A DNA stretch of 64,000 nt, taken from the NCBI RefSeq assembly GCF_047159865.1, contig NZ_AP038804.1:1674001-1738000 (forward strand). The letters are read 5' to 3'. Numbering within the stretch: the stretch's first letter is position 1; each line of letters starts with the position of its first letter. This document shows positions 8,440 to 17,933 of this stretch, one piece after another. The DNA comes from JAIOSF01 sp047159865 (GTDB lineage: Bacteria > Campylobacterota > Campylobacteria > Campylobacterales > Arcobacteraceae). Below the pieces are notes generated by a model. That model was given only the letters and a program-made list of their open reading frames with translations, ran no database searches and was not told the origin of the DNA. A program made the translations under genes and the position numbers.

Positions 8440-9141
8440 ATGAAAGATACAAAAGCGAAAGTTTTATTTTTAAAAGTAGGAAAAGTAACTATAACACTCT
8501 TGCAAAATAGTAAACGAAAAGAGATGATTTCAGGAATCAAAAAATACCCTGTATCAAACTCTTTCTTAACAAAAACAGGATTTCGAGATGATGAACAAGG
8601 TGATTTAGAACATCATGGTGGAGAAAATAAAGCACTATTTTTGTTTTCTTCAAAAACTTATGAAGAGATAAACAAACAGTGCAATACCAATTTTAAAATA
8701 GATGAAGTTGCTCATTTTGGTGAAAATATTATTCTATCAAATATTTCAGAAAGTGATGTTTGTATAGGAGATATCTATCGGTTAGGTGAAGCAAAAATAC
8801 AGATTACTCAACCCCGACAACCATGTTGGAAACTAAGTGCCAACACAAATATAAAAGATATGACAAAATTTATTTTTCAAAGTGGTTTAACTGGTTGGTA
8901 TGCAAAAGTTTTATATGAAGGTATGATTTGTGTAGATGATGAACTTATTTTAGATGAAAGAAACTATCCTAACCTAAGTATTAAAAAACTCAATCAGCTT
9001 ATTGTAAATCCATTGTTTGATGAAAAAACAACTAAAGAGGCACTAAGTTGTAAGGAGTTGGGTAAACCGTTTTTTGAGTCATTGTCAAAAAGATATAAGC
9101 TTAAAGAAAAAGATGAACAATTTTCAGTTTATCATATATAA
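8440..9141 (+). CDS. MOSC domain-containing protein (YiiM-like)
   Basis: A MOSC (molybdenum cofactor sulfurase C-terminal-like) protein of 233 residues from the chosen start. Key elements are the early FLTKTGFRDDEQGDLEHHGG segment, AHFGENIILSNISESDVCIGD, and the conserved cysteine in ITQPRQPCWKLS, which matches the YiiM pattern. MOSC proteins bind or transfer activated sulfur or act in N-oxide reduction with molybdenum cofactor; YiiM-type members reduce N-hydroxylated compounds. An in-frame ATG exists at 8428, but the GGAGA ribosome site at 8430-8434 fits only the ATG at 8440. It is followed 16 bases on by the HPP-family gene. Confidence 0.85.
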   Translation: MKDTKAKVLFLKVGKVTITLLQNSKRKEMISGIKKYPVSNSFLTKTGFRDDEQGDLEHHGGENKALFLFSSKTYEEINKQCNTNFKIDEVAHFGENIILSNISESDVCIGDIYRLGEAKIQITQPRQPCWKLSANTNIKDMTKFIFQSGLTGWYAKVLYEGMICVDDELILDERNYPNLSIKKLNQLIVNPLFDEKTTKEALSCKELGKPFFESLSKRYKLKEKDEQFSVYHI

Positions 9142-9157
9142 AAAGTGAGTAAAAAAA

Positions 9158-9721
9158 ATGAATAAGTTTTTAAAACAATTTAAAAAAATCAATTCTGAAC
9201 CATTAGAAAAAGCAAATATATTTTGGACTTGGATAGGTTCTTTTTTAGGTATATTAGCTGTTGGATATTTTCATTTGGATATGTTGGAAGGGACTGAATT
9301 ATCATTGATTATTGGTTCTTTTGGGGCAAGTGCTGTGCTTATTTATGGAGCTATCAATTCCCCTTTGGCTCAGCCTAGAAATTTAATAGGGGGACATTTA
9401 TTGTCTGCACTTATTGGGGTTAGTATTTATAAAATATTACCAGATCATATGATTTTATCTTCTGCTTTAGCTGTATCGTTATCTATAATTGTAATGGAAC
9501 TCACTTTAACACTTCACCCACCAGGTGGAGCAACAGCACTTATTGCTATAATTGGTGGTGAGGGGATACATGATCTGGGATATATGTATCTGCTAACTCC
9601 TGTTTTGACAGGGTGTTTGATATTATTAGTTATAGCAATTATTGTAAATAATATACCAAAACATAGACACTATCCAGAATCATTTATTAAATTTAATAAA
9701 AAGTGGTTTTCGGATGTTTAG
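9158..9721 (+). CDS. HPP family integral membrane protein
   Basis: A 187-residue protein with an N-terminal cytoplasmic segment and four to five membrane helices. The signature LHPPGGATALIAIIGG carries the His-Pro-Pro motif that names the HPP family; upstream are GSFGASAVLIYGAI and PLAQPRNLIGGHLLSALIGV, both family hallmarks. Some HPP proteins (plant and cyanobacterial) transport nitrite across membranes, but that role is not shown for this one. It sits directly downstream of the MOSC gene. Confidence 0.9.
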   Translation: MNKFLKQFKKINSEPLEKANIFWTWIGSFLGILAVGYFHLDMLEGTELSLIIGSFGASAVLIYGAINSPLAQPRNLIGGHLLSALIGVSIYKILPDHMILSSALAVSLSIIVMELTLTLHPPGGATALIAIIGGEGIHDLGYMYLLTPVLTGCLILLVIAIIVNNIPKHRHYPESFIKFNKKWFSDV

Positions 9722-9786
9722 ATTTTTATAATTAAAAAGCTATTATACAATTTAAGATATTGAGATAAAAAGGATAAAAGATATCT

Positions 9787-10260
9787 ATGACACCTTCAAT
9801 AAGATTATTAAAAAAACATAATATTTCATATAAAATTCATCAGTATGAGCATGATTCTTCGTGTGCCTCTTTTGGGGACGAAGCCGCTCTAAAACTAAAT
9901 TTAAAAAAAGAACAAGTATTTAAAACTTTAGTGGTGGTAACAAATACTCAAGAATTTATAGTAGCAGTTGTTCCTGTTTCTCATCAGTTGAGTTTTAAAG
10001 CTATGGCAAAAGCATTTGGTGCAAAAAAAGTAGCTATGGCAGAAGCAAAAGATGTGGAAAAGGTAACTGGGTATATTTTAGGAGGAGTGAGTCCTTTGGG
10101 ACAAAAAAAAAGATTAAAAACAATTATTGATCTAAGTGCAACAAACTTCAAAACTATTTTTGTAAGTGGAGGGAAGAGGGGATTGGATATAGAACTTTCT
10201 GCATACGATTTACAAAAATTATTAGATGCTAAATTTGAAGAGATAGGTGTATTTCATTAA
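9787..10260 (+). CDS. ybaK: Cys-tRNA(Pro)/Cys-tRNA(Cys) deacylase YbaK family
   Basis: A 157-residue trans-editing protein of the YbaK/EbsC type, which hydrolyses mischarged Cys-tRNA(Pro). The N-terminus TPSIRLLKKHNISYKIHQYEH, KEQVFKTLVV with its conserved lysine, and GGVSPLGQKKRL and FVSGGKRGLDIELSA are characteristic of the family. The length matches E. coli YbaK. It ends nine bases before the convergent sensor kinase gene, with no visible terminator between them. Confidence 0.92.
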   Translation: MTPSIRLLKKHNISYKIHQYEHDSSCASFGDEAALKLNLKKEQVFKTLVVVTNTQEFIVAVVPVSHQLSFKAMAKAFGAKKVAMAEAKDVEKVTGYILGGVSPLGQKKRLKTIIDLSATNFKTIFVSGGKRGLDIELSAYDLQKLLDAKFEEIGVFH

Positions 10261-10269
10261 ATATTACTG

Positions 10270-11424
10270 TTAGACTTTCTTATGAATAATGTATTTAAAA
10301 ATACTTCCTTTGTTGAGTTTGGATTCTACACTTATCTCAATATTATTTTTAGCACAAATATTTTTTACGATACTAAGCCCTATACCAAAACCACCAGTTA
10401 TTTTATCGCCCCTATAGTATCTTTCAAAGATTTTATTTGTATCTTTGATTCCAACTCCTTGGTCTTTAAAAGTTAGATGAATCTTATCATCTTTTTGTTG
10501 GAGTGAGATTTGAATATCTGATTTTTCTTTTGAATATTTAATAGCGTTAGAAATATTATTGTCAATGATTCTATAGAGTTCTATTTCGTTAAAATGAACC
10601 ATTATCAAGGGTTCGATTTTACTTATAATTTTGATGTTTTTTACACTTGCTAAATCATTAAAAAAGGTAACTCTATTATCTAAAAATAAAGAAAAATCAA
10701 TATCTTTTTTCTCTTCAATTCCACTAAATCTTTGCATAGAATACTCTAAATCTTCGTAGATGACACTCATATTTTTCAAAGCAGATTTTATACGGAGAAG
10801 GTGTTTGTCTTTTTTTATTTTCATTTGGAGTAAATCGACATTTATTCTAGCAACGCCTATAGGTGTTTTAAGTTCATGCATAGCATCTTTTAAAAAATCA
10901 TCAAGAAAATGATTGAGTTTTTTGTATGGTTCAGTACTTTGTTTGATAGTAAAAAATGAAGATAAAAATATCAAACAAGTCATCGTAATAATAAGAATAA
11001 TAGTATTGTAAATCACTTGAGAGTTATCGATATTTTTACATACTATGATATAATTTGCTTCAAATATATTATTTTGTAAATACTGCTTATAACATATTTT
11101 ATCGTTATCATTAAAAAATTCACTCTGAAATATAAAGTTTGTATTTGTCTTAAAAAGAGAAAATATTTCTTTATTTTTTTCATCAAAAATAGCAGATGTG
11201 AAGATATTGGATCTAGGATAGTAAAAAAAATCACTATTTTCATCTTCAAAAAGTCGTATTTTTGAAACTACAGAAGAGCTATAGTTTTTTAACATCATTT
11301 TATCTTTGATATTCTGATTTTCGAAAGAGGTTTGAAGATAAAAAAATAATGGTATAAAGGCTATGGATAAAGTTAGAATAACTTGTATAACTATACTTTT
11401 AATCTCATTTTTTTCAGTTATCAA
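10270..11424 (-). CDS. Sensor histidine kinase
   Basis: This 384-residue membrane kinase has two membrane helices (about 12-30 and 135-158) around a small periplasmic domain of about 100 residues. The cytoplasmic part carries the H-box MHELKTPIGVARI, the N-box NNISNAIKYSKE, the G1 box DQGVGIKD and the G2 box GGFGIGLSIVKN. It overlaps the upstream response regulator gene by 11 bases, so the two are co-translated. A separate Cache protein is encoded first in the same operon and may be an extra sensory input (inference). Start chosen as the first ATG. Confidence 0.93.
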   Translation of the reverse strand: MITEKNEIKSIVIQVILTLSIAFIPLFFYLQTSFENQNIKDKMMLKNYSSSVVSKIRLFEDENSDFFYYPRSNIFTSAIFDEKNKEIFSLFKTNTNFIFQSEFFNDNDKICYKQYLQNNIFEANYIIVCKNIDNSQVIYNTIILIITMTCLIFLSSFFTIKQSTEPYKKLNHFLDDFLKDAMHELKTPIGVARINVDLLQMKIKKDKHLLRIKSALKNMSVIYEDLEYSMQRFSGIEEKKDIDFSLFLDNRVTFFNDLASVKNIKIISKIEPLIMVHFNEIELYRIIDNNISNAIKYSKEKSDIQISLQQKDDKIHLTFKDQGVGIKDTNKIFERYYRGDKITGGFGIGLSIVKNICAKNNIEISVESKLNKGSIFKYIIHKKV

Positions 11425-12073
11425 TTTTATATCCTACAAATCTTTTTGTAATAATAAAATCTTTATCTGTTTTATCTCGTATTCTTTTGATACACATGCG
11501 TATATCTGCATATTGGATATCTTTATTGTTCCAAATATTTTCATGGAGTGATTCAATAGAAACATAAAAACCTCTATTTTGTATCAAGAAACTTATCACT
11601 TCACTCTCTTTTTGAGTCAAATCAATTGGTTTTTGTTTTTTGTATAAAATACTTTTTTGTATATCAAATGTAAAATTATCAAGTAATGAAATCATATTTT
11701 CAAGAGAATCAAAGCATTTACTTTTTATGAGTTGGTCGATTCTATACCGTAGCTCTATAAGGTCAAAAGGTTTTTTCAAATAGTCATTACAACCAAGTTC
11801 ATACCCTTTACTTAAGTTTGACATATCTGTTAGTGAAGTAAGAATAATCACTGGTGTGGTTATACCATTTTTTCTAATATTTTCTATAAGAGTAAATCCA
11901 TCTATTCCTGGTACTCTGATATCTAAAAGAAGAAGACTGTACTTATTGTCATAGATTGCATCAAGTGCATCATCTCCATTGTCGAAATCATCTACCTCAA
12001 AATCAAGTTCTTCCAAAAACTCTTTTATGGATATTTTATATAAGTAGTCATCTTCAAGGAGTAATATTTTCAT
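11414..12073 (-). CDS. OmpR-family response regulator
   Basis: A 219-residue two-domain regulator. The receiver domain has the acidic pair LLLEDDY, the phospho-acceptor Asp in LLLLDIRVPGIDGF, the conserved Thr/Ser region VIILTS and the Lys in KKPFD. The C-terminal winged helix covers about 125-219, with IDLTQKESEVISFLIQN and a recognition helix near ADIRMCIKRIRDK. It lies between the dCache protein (4-base gap) and the kinase (11-base overlap), forming one operon. Confidence 0.95.
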   Translation of the reverse strand: MKILLLEDDYLYKISIKEFLEELDFEVDDFDNGDDALDAIYDNKYSLLLLDIRVPGIDGFTLIENIRKNGITTPVIILTSLTDMSNLSKGYELGCNDYLKKPFDLIELRYRIDQLIKSKCFDSLENMISLLDNFTFDIQKSILYKKQKPIDLTQKESEVISFLIQNRGFYVSIESLHENIWNNKDIQYADIRMCIKRIRDKTDKDFIITKRFVGYKIDN

Positions 12074-12077
12074 CTTT

Positions 12078-13001
12078 TCACTTTATGGTTATGTTTCTTT
12101 GTTTCATGTTTTTATTGAAATTATTATCATTAATAATCCCTTTGTATTCATAACTTGGAATATAACTAAAATTTTGATTTGAATTCTTAAAACGAGCAAC
12201 CAAATAACCGATGGTCTCTTTTTCTATATTTCCTAAAGGTACAAAAGTGATAATAGTGTCATTAATCTCATAATATAATTTTTTTTGTGATAAAATATTT
12301 TTATTTTTTCGTAAAGTATTATAAATATTTTCATTGTATTGATTTTCAATAATCACATAATTGTATAATTTCTTGTTGTCCTTATAAGTGAGTGCAATGT
12401 TTAGAAACTTCTCATGAATTATTGGTAATATTTGTATTCCAGATATTTTTAACCTTTTCTTTAAAGATGAATAATCTATAATTATTTCTATTGAACCAAT
12501 ATATTCTTCTTTTTCAAAAATAGGGGCAATCGCTTTAATATTAAATCTTTTTCCAAGTTCATTTGAGACAAAAGGTTGTTGTGTTTTTTGTACTTTTACT
12601 AGACCTTTTCTAAAACTCTTAAGATTTAGCCCTGTATCTTTATCTTCCCAACTTCTTACAAATACTTTTAGATCTTTTGTATGCACTTGAATTTGTATGT
12701 TTTTTTGTTTAGTATAATTTGAAATACTTTGTATTAAAATATCTAATTCTTTTTTTAATTTTTTTGGTTGGTTATTTTTAAGTGTGTTTACAATATGTGG
12801 ATTCTTTGCAAAAAGTATTGCTAAAGAAAGAGCATATTTCTTTTGCTGCGATAGTTCACTTGTAATAAGTTCAATATTATTTGAGACAACTATATCAAGC
12901 TGGTTTTTTGTTGTAATATCATCATATTTTTTCAAGAAAAAAAGTAGTATTACAATTATCATGAGAAAGAAAAGTATAAAATTCTTATATGTTTTTATCA
13001 T
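12078..13001 (-). CDS. Membrane-anchored periplasmic double-Cache sensor protein (dCache_3-like)
   Basis: A 307-residue protein with one N-terminal membrane helix (about 8-25) and a large extracytoplasmic region that looks like the double sensory domain of two-component kinases: LSLAILFAKNPHIVNTLKNN, LKVFVRSWEDKDTGLNLKSF, IKAIAPIFEKEEYIGSIEI. No cytoplasmic output domain follows, so it cannot signal alone. It is the first gene of the operon with the response regulator and kinase. It probably detects a ligand and contacts the kinase in the membrane (inference). It is separated from the upstream tsdA-like gene by a hairpin terminator. Confidence 0.7.
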   Translation of the reverse strand: MIKTYKNFILFFLMIIVILLFFLKKYDDITTKNQLDIVVSNNIELITSELSQQKKYALSLAILFAKNPHIVNTLKNNQPKKLKKELDILIQSISNYTKQKNIQIQVHTKDLKVFVRSWEDKDTGLNLKSFRKGLVKVQKTQQPFVSNELGKRFNIKAIAPIFEKEEYIGSIEIIIDYSSLKKRLKISGIQILPIIHEKFLNIALTYKDNKKLYNYVIIENQYNENIYNTLRKNKNILSQKKLYYEINDTIITFVPLGNIEKETIGYLVARFKNSNQNFSYIPSYEYKGIINDNNFNKNMKQRNITIK

Positions 13002-13018
13002 AAAAGTATTTTAACCAA

Positions 13019-13059
13019 AACAACTTGGGAATACCTTTTTTGAGGTATTCTTGGTTGTT
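13019..13059 (-). terminator. Hairpin terminator after the tsdA-like gene
   Basis: An imperfect inverted repeat reads, on the minus strand, AACAACCAAGAATACCT, a short A-rich loop, then AGGTATTCCCAAGTTGTT followed by TT. It starts two bases after the TsdA-like stop codon. Readthrough into the dCache operon is possible. Confidence 0.65.
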
Positions 13060-13060
13060 A

Positions 13061-14002
13061 TTACTTGATAAGCTTATCGCCTCTTATTTTATCTATATCA
13101 AGTCCCAAAGCTTTAAAGTTACTTCTTACAGAATGTTTCTCTTCTAAAACATTTGAGTGATATGCACCAGCTTTTTGTTCTGGTAATAATCTATCTTGCA
13201 AATCAAAACTAGCTCGTTCTTGTGCATTTACATAAAGCATAACATCAGCTGCTTCTTGATCACTAAGAGTTCCCTCTTGATATAATGGCATTTTAGCTTT
13301 TACCCAAGCTGCACCTTTGTCAAGTTTACTCATACCAGCACCTGTATTGTAACTTAGCCATTCACCCTTATCATTTTTACCCCATAGTGGCGGAAATGTA
13401 CCCATACCTTCACCATTTGCACTGTGACAAGCTGAACATTTATTGTCATAAACTTTTTTACCAGCTACATAGTTTTCATGAGTGGCTTTTTTTTGTATAG
13501 GTTTAAAATGTTTAATTCCAGCAGGCCATAATTTTTTATTTGTAGGACCCCATGGACCTTTGTCATTTAAGTGCATAGGTTTACCATCTGATAACCAAGT
13601 AATATAAGCTGCAATTGCCATAGAAGCTTCACTTCCATTTACTAGTCTTTTTCCATTCATACTTCTCATAAAACAGTTATTTGATCTGTCTTCCAAAGTT
13701 TGTACCGCTTTTTCTCTTTTTGACCATGCAGGAAAAGAAACAGCAGTATCTAACCATGAAGATAGTCCATCCGCTGTTCCTGGTTTACCATCTTCACCTT
13801 TTATATGACATGAAGCACAATTGAGTTTATTGTCTACAAAATCTTTTGTAAGTGGGTGTGTATCTGTTTTTACAGCTAACTCTTCACCCAATTTCACTAG
13901 TTTTCCTAGTTCGCCTGTTGGATATGATTGTGGTGCATGACCAGCAAATAGATAGACTGAACAGGCAAGACTCAAGACTACAATTTTATGTAAAGTTTTC
14001 AT
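13061..14002 (-). CDS. tsdA: Dihaem c-type cytochrome, thiosulfate dehydrogenase/tetrathionate reductase TsdA-like
   Basis: A periplasmic cytochrome of 313 residues with a signal peptide (1-20). There are two CXXCH haem sites, C62-H66 (NCASCH) and C189-H193 (KCSACH). Between them, NNCFMRSMNGK carries a cysteine (C110) in the position of the unusual axial Cys ligand of TsdA. FPPLWG, NTGAGMSKL and KAKMPLYQEGTLSDQEAADV also follow the TsdA pattern. TsdA oxidises thiosulfate to tetrathionate; the Campylobacter enzyme also works in reverse. Direction here is not predictable. It is near, but terminated before, the Cache/two-component operon. Confidence 0.85.
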   Translation of the reverse strand: MKTLHKIVVLSLACSVYLFAGHAPQSYPTGELGKLVKLGEELAVKTDTHPLTKDFVDNKLNCASCHIKGEDGKPGTADGLSSWLDTAVSFPAWSKREKAVQTLEDRSNNCFMRSMNGKRLVNGSEASMAIAAYITWLSDGKPMHLNDKGPWGPTNKKLWPAGIKHFKPIQKKATHENYVAGKKVYDNKCSACHSANGEGMGTFPPLWGKNDKGEWLSYNTGAGMSKLDKGAAWVKAKMPLYQEGTLSDQEAADVMLYVNAQERASFDLQDRLLPEQKAGAYHSNVLEEKHSVRSNFKALGLDIDKIRGDKLIK

Positions 14003-14080
14003 TTATTACTCCTACTAATTTTTTTTTATAAGGGAATTATAAAATAATAATGTAACTTGAAGATAACAAATAGACTTTTA

Positions 14081-15205
14081 TTACTGTGTAGATAAGCTTC
14101 TCCTAAACATATACAAAGCAAATAGAAAAAATACTACACCTATACAAAAAATAGCCACTAATTCTTTCCATATTATTGCAAGTTCTGCACCTTTGAATAA
14201 TATTGCTTTAGAAACATCTACAAAATAGCTACTTGGCATAAGTTTCATAATATGCTGAATCGTATCTGGCATACTTTCAAAAGGGGTCAGACTCCCTGAA
14301 AGCATCATAAGAGGCAAAATGGTTAAGATAAATATCATCCCTAGTTGTGGCATATTTTTTGCAATAGTTCCCATAAATATTCCTATGGCTGTTGTTGAAA
14401 ATAAAAGTAAAAAAGTTGTAAATAAGAATAAAACAATAGAACCTTCAATTGGTATTTGTAGTACCCCCTCAACCATAAAAAAAAGTGAAAATACAACAGA
14501 TAATAAAACTACTAATGTGACTGCTAAAATTTTTGAAAGCATAATTTCAACAGCATTAAGAGGCATCACTAAAAGGTGTTCAATTGTTCCATGCTCTCTT
14601 TCTCTAATAAGTGAAGCACCAGATAGTAGAATGGATAACATTATAATATTATTTATCACTTCATTAATACTACCAAACCAACTACTCGTAAGGTTTGGAT
14701 TATATTTAAATCGTGTAATTATCTCTAAGTTAGTACTTTGAGTCTCTTGAGTTTTTAAGAGGAAGTTTTGTAATTCTTGAGAGATTATTTTCTGAATATA
14801 TTGGCTACCTATCCCTGCTTGGGTCATTCTTGTAGCATCTATATTAACTTGTATATCTGGACTTTTTTTTGATAGAATATTCTTTTCAAAACTTGAGGGG
14901 ATAACAACAATAAAAGTGTACTTCCCATTGTCTATATTTGTATCTATTTGTGACGAGTTTATGATATCTGGTGTGTTGAATTGTGGTTTATAAAATGAAG
15001 AGATTATACGGTGAGAAAGTGTTGACCTATCTTCATCTACAAATGCTATCGAGGCATTTTTTATCTCTGTTGATGTTGCAGTTGCTCCGATATAAATAGC
15101 AATACTAAAAGAGTAAACTATTAAAGTAAACATAATTTTGTCATACCATAAACTTTTTAGCTCTTTTATCATGAGATTAGAGATGTTTTTTATATGCTTT
15201 TTCAT
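14081..15205 (-). CDS. ABC-2 type transporter permease (YhhJ-like)
   Basis: A 374-residue ABC-2 permease. It has an N-terminal membrane helix, a periplasmic domain (about 45-175) and five to six membrane helices at the C-terminus, with LIREREHGTIEHLLVMPL between helices, which is the family signature. It starts one base after the stop of the fused ATPase/permease gene and is the last gene of an HlyD-RbbA-YhhJ operon. It likely pairs with the permease half of the fused protein to form the export channel. The substrate is unknown. Confidence 0.92.
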   Translation of the reverse strand: MKKHIKNISNLMIKELKSLWYDKIMFTLIVYSFSIAIYIGATATSTEIKNASIAFVDEDRSTLSHRIISSFYKPQFNTPDIINSSQIDTNIDNGKYTFIVVIPSSFEKNILSKKSPDIQVNIDATRMTQAGIGSQYIQKIISQELQNFLLKTQETQSTNLEIITRFKYNPNLTSSWFGSINEVINNIIMLSILLSGASLIREREHGTIEHLLVMPLNAVEIMLSKILAVTLVVLLSVVFSLFFMVEGVLQIPIEGSIVLFLFTTFLLLFSTTAIGIFMGTIAKNMPQLGMIFILTILPLMMLSGSLTPFESMPDTIQHIMKLMPSSYFVDVSKAILFKGAELAIIWKELVAIFCIGVVFFLFALYMFRRSLSTQ

Positions 15206-17932
15206 CTATCTTTCCTGTTTCTTTAGTGCTAACATTGACAATAAAGTTATAACAACAATCGATATAGATAAAACTATAAACTCTGTGTAAAGCCCATGAA
15301 ACTCTACAGCCTTACTAAAAATCCCACGACTTGTGTTTATATAATAAGTAACAGGAAATATATACCCAATCAAAGCACCTAAACCTTCTAAAGAGCTAAC
15401 AGGCTCTTTCAATCCTGAAAATTGAATTGTAGGAAGCAATGTAAATATTGCAGTTGCTCCTATTGCTGCAATTTGTGTTTTTGCAAAAGATGAGATCAAA
15501 AGACCGATTCCTGTTGATGCAATAACATAAAGTAAAGTAGCGCAATAAAGCGTAAAAATACTCCCTTTTAAAGGAACATTAAACACAAATGTTGCCAATG
15601 CTAAAAGACCAGTGAAACTTAACATACTCATTATGATGTAAGGAAGTTGTTTCCCTACAATAAATTCTATTTTAGTAACAGGTGTAGCATAAAAATTTGT
15701 AATAGACCCTAACTCTTTTTCCCGAACAACACTCAATGCCATGAGAATAGAGGGGATAAAAATAAGCAGCATAGGTATTACAGCAGGAATCATTGCATAT
15801 ATACTTTTAAAGTCTTGGTTATATCTAAATCTTGATTCTATATTTATAGTACTTTGCAGCTCTTTATAGTTTGTTTGATTTTGGAGTATTTGTTGTAAAT
15901 AGGTATTATGTATCCCTTTGACATACCCTTTAATAGTCTCAGCACGAAATGGCATTATCCCATCAATCCAAACTGATACTTCTACTTTATATCCTTTTTG
16001 TATCTCTTTGCCAAAATTTGGAGGAATAACAAATGCTACACTTATATTACCATTTTTCATCTGTTGGTCAAGATGAGCTTGAGAAGTAAGATAAGGTTGT
16101 TCCACAAAATATTTTGAACCAGATATATTTTGAATATATTCTTGACTTTGTGGTGATTTATCATAGTCTAAAACTGAAAAACGCAGATTATTTACATCTA
16201 GTGAGATACCGTATCCTATAATAAACATCAAAAAAACAGTACCAATAAGTGCAAAAGTGAGTCTAATTGGATCTCTTATAAGCTCCAATGATTCTTTGTA
16301 ACTGTATCCAAAAAGGCGTAACAAACTAAATCGTTTGTGCACCTTTGTGTGGTTGTTAGCTATTTTTGAGTCTAGTTTATTTGTATTTGTCTCAGTTGTA
16401 TTCTCTTGGGATGCTTCTTCTAAATACGCTATAAAAGCATCTTCTAGGTTCTCTTTTTGTTTTGATTCTATAAGTTTTTTTGGTGTGTCACTTGCTAGTA
16501 CTTTTCCTTGATGCATCAAAGATATTCTATCACATCTTTCACCTTCATTCATAAAATGTGTTGATATGAAAATTGTTACATGGTCATCTCTTGCAAGATC
16601 AATTAACAGTTTCCAAAAATTATCTCTTGATATAGGGTCAACTCCAGATGTAGGTTCATCTAAAATGAGCATTTCAGGTTTATGTATAACAGCAACAGCT
16701 AAAGATAATCTTTGTCTAATACCCAAAGGTAGCTCTTGTGCTAGGGTATTTTCATATTCTTTTAAATGAAATCTTTTTAAAGTTTCCTCTATTCTTTGGT
16801 TTATCAAATTTTCTTTGATATGAAATAATTTAGCATGAAGTGATATGTTTTGAAGAACGGTTAGTTCAGTATAGAGAGAAAAAGATTGTGTCATATAACC
16901 TACTTTATTTCTTATTGCTAAAGAGTTTTCTTCTACATATTTTCCAAAAAGTTTTGCTTTTCCTTGCGTGGGTTGCATAAGTCCTGTGAGCATTTTCATA
17001 GTTGTTGTTTTACCACAACCATTTGAACCTAAAAATCCAAATATTTCACCTTTTTTTATTTTAAAACTTACATTATTTACAGCAGTAAAATTTCCAAATT
17101 TCATAGTTAAATTAGAGGCTTCTATTGCATATTGATCATTTTGATTTTCAATTTGTTTTGGGACAATAAGTGTTTGGTGTCCTTTTCTTTTATCTTTTGG
17201 AAGAAGCTCAATAAATGCTTCGTCGATGTTGCTTGTGTTTGTAGCATTTAAAAGCTCTGTAGGCGTTCCTTGGGCTAAAATTTTACCTGAATCCATAGCA
17301 ATAATATGATCGTATGATTGTGCTTCTTCCATATAAGCAGTTGCAATCAGAACGCTCATATTGGTCATTCTTTGTCGTATTTTAGCTATAAGGTTCCAAA
17401 ATTGTCTTCTAGAAAGTGGGTCAACACCTGTAGTAGGTTCATCAAGAATTAAAAGATGTGGATCATGAATTAAAGCACAACATAGACCTAGTTTTTGTTT
17501 CATACCACCAGAGAGTTGTCCAGCAACTCTATCTTTAAAAGCAAATAGTCCTGTACTTTTTAAAAGTTCATAGATTCTTATTTCTCTTTCTTTTTTTTCT
17601 TGACCAAAAAGCTGAGCAAAAAACTCTACATTTTCATAAACAGTTAGTGACATATACAAATTTTTTCCTAAACCTTGAGGCATATAAGCAATTTTAGGAA
17701 AAATTGATTCTCTAAAATTCTTTTTATGTATATCTCCTCCTAAAACTTCAACATTGCCTTTTTGTATTGTTTTGACTCCTGAGAGTATTGCTAAAAGAGT
17801 AGATTTACCAACTCCATCTGGACCTATAAATCCTATCATTTTACCAGCAGGGATTTCTAGTGAGATATTATCTAATGCTTTTACATCATTATATTGGTGT
17901 GATAATTCTCTTATTTTAGCAATATAATCCAT
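15206..17932 (-). CDS. rbbA: Fused double ABC ATPase / ABC-2 permease (RbbA/YhiH-like)
   Basis: A 908-residue fusion close in length to E. coli RbbA. The first ATPase domain (about 4-245) has Walker A GPDGVGKST, signature LSGGMKQK and Walker B LLILDEPTTGVDP; the second (about 275-500) has GSNGCGKTT, a degenerate signature LPLGIRQRLS and MLILDEPTSGVDP. The C-terminal third (about 550-908) is an ABC-2 permease with SVVREKELGSITNFYATPV. Gene order HlyD protein, this protein, permease equals E. coli yhiI-rbbA-yhhJ. RbbA was first described as a ribosome-associated ATPase, but the context favours an efflux pump. It starts two bases after the hlyD-like gene ends. Confidence 0.92.
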   Translation of the reverse strand: MDYIAKIRELSHQYNDVKALDNISLEIPAGKMIGFIGPDGVGKSTLLAILSGVKTIQKGNVEVLGGDIHKKNFRESIFPKIAYMPQGLGKNLYMSLTVYENVEFFAQLFGQEKKEREIRIYELLKSTGLFAFKDRVAGQLSGGMKQKLGLCCALIHDPHLLILDEPTTGVDPLSRRQFWNLIAKIRQRMTNMSVLIATAYMEEAQSYDHIIAMDSGKILAQGTPTELLNATNTSNIDEAFIELLPKDKRKGHQTLIVPKQIENQNDQYAIEASNLTMKFGNFTAVNNVSFKIKKGEIFGFLGSNGCGKTTTMKMLTGLMQPTQGKAKLFGKYVEENSLAIRNKVGYMTQSFSLYTELTVLQNISLHAKLFHIKENLINQRIEETLKRFHLKEYENTLAQELPLGIRQRLSLAVAVIHKPEMLILDEPTSGVDPISRDNFWKLLIDLARDDHVTIFISTHFMNEGERCDRISLMHQGKVLASDTPKKLIESKQKENLEDAFIAYLEEASQENTTETNTNKLDSKIANNHTKVHKRFSLLRLFGYSYKESLELIRDPIRLTFALIGTVFLMFIIGYGISLDVNNLRFSVLDYDKSPQSQEYIQNISGSKYFVEQPYLTSQAHLDQQMKNGNISVAFVIPPNFGKEIQKGYKVEVSVWIDGIMPFRAETIKGYVKGIHNTYLQQILQNQTNYKELQSTINIESRFRYNQDFKSIYAMIPAVIPMLLIFIPSILMALSVVREKELGSITNFYATPVTKIEFIVGKQLPYIIMSMLSFTGLLALATFVFNVPLKGSIFTLYCATLLYVIASTGIGLLISSFAKTQIAAIGATAIFTLLPTIQFSGLKEPVSSLEGLGALIGYIFPVTYYINTSRGIFSKAVEFHGLYTEFIVLSISIVVITLLSMLALKKQER

Positions 17933-17933
17933 A

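Noticed and set aside
14319..14741. 140-codon open frame antisense to the YhhJ-like permease gene
   Set aside because: It lies entirely opposite a well supported gene, has low complexity rich in Lys/Asn/Ile/Val from the opposite coding strand, and no ribosome site.
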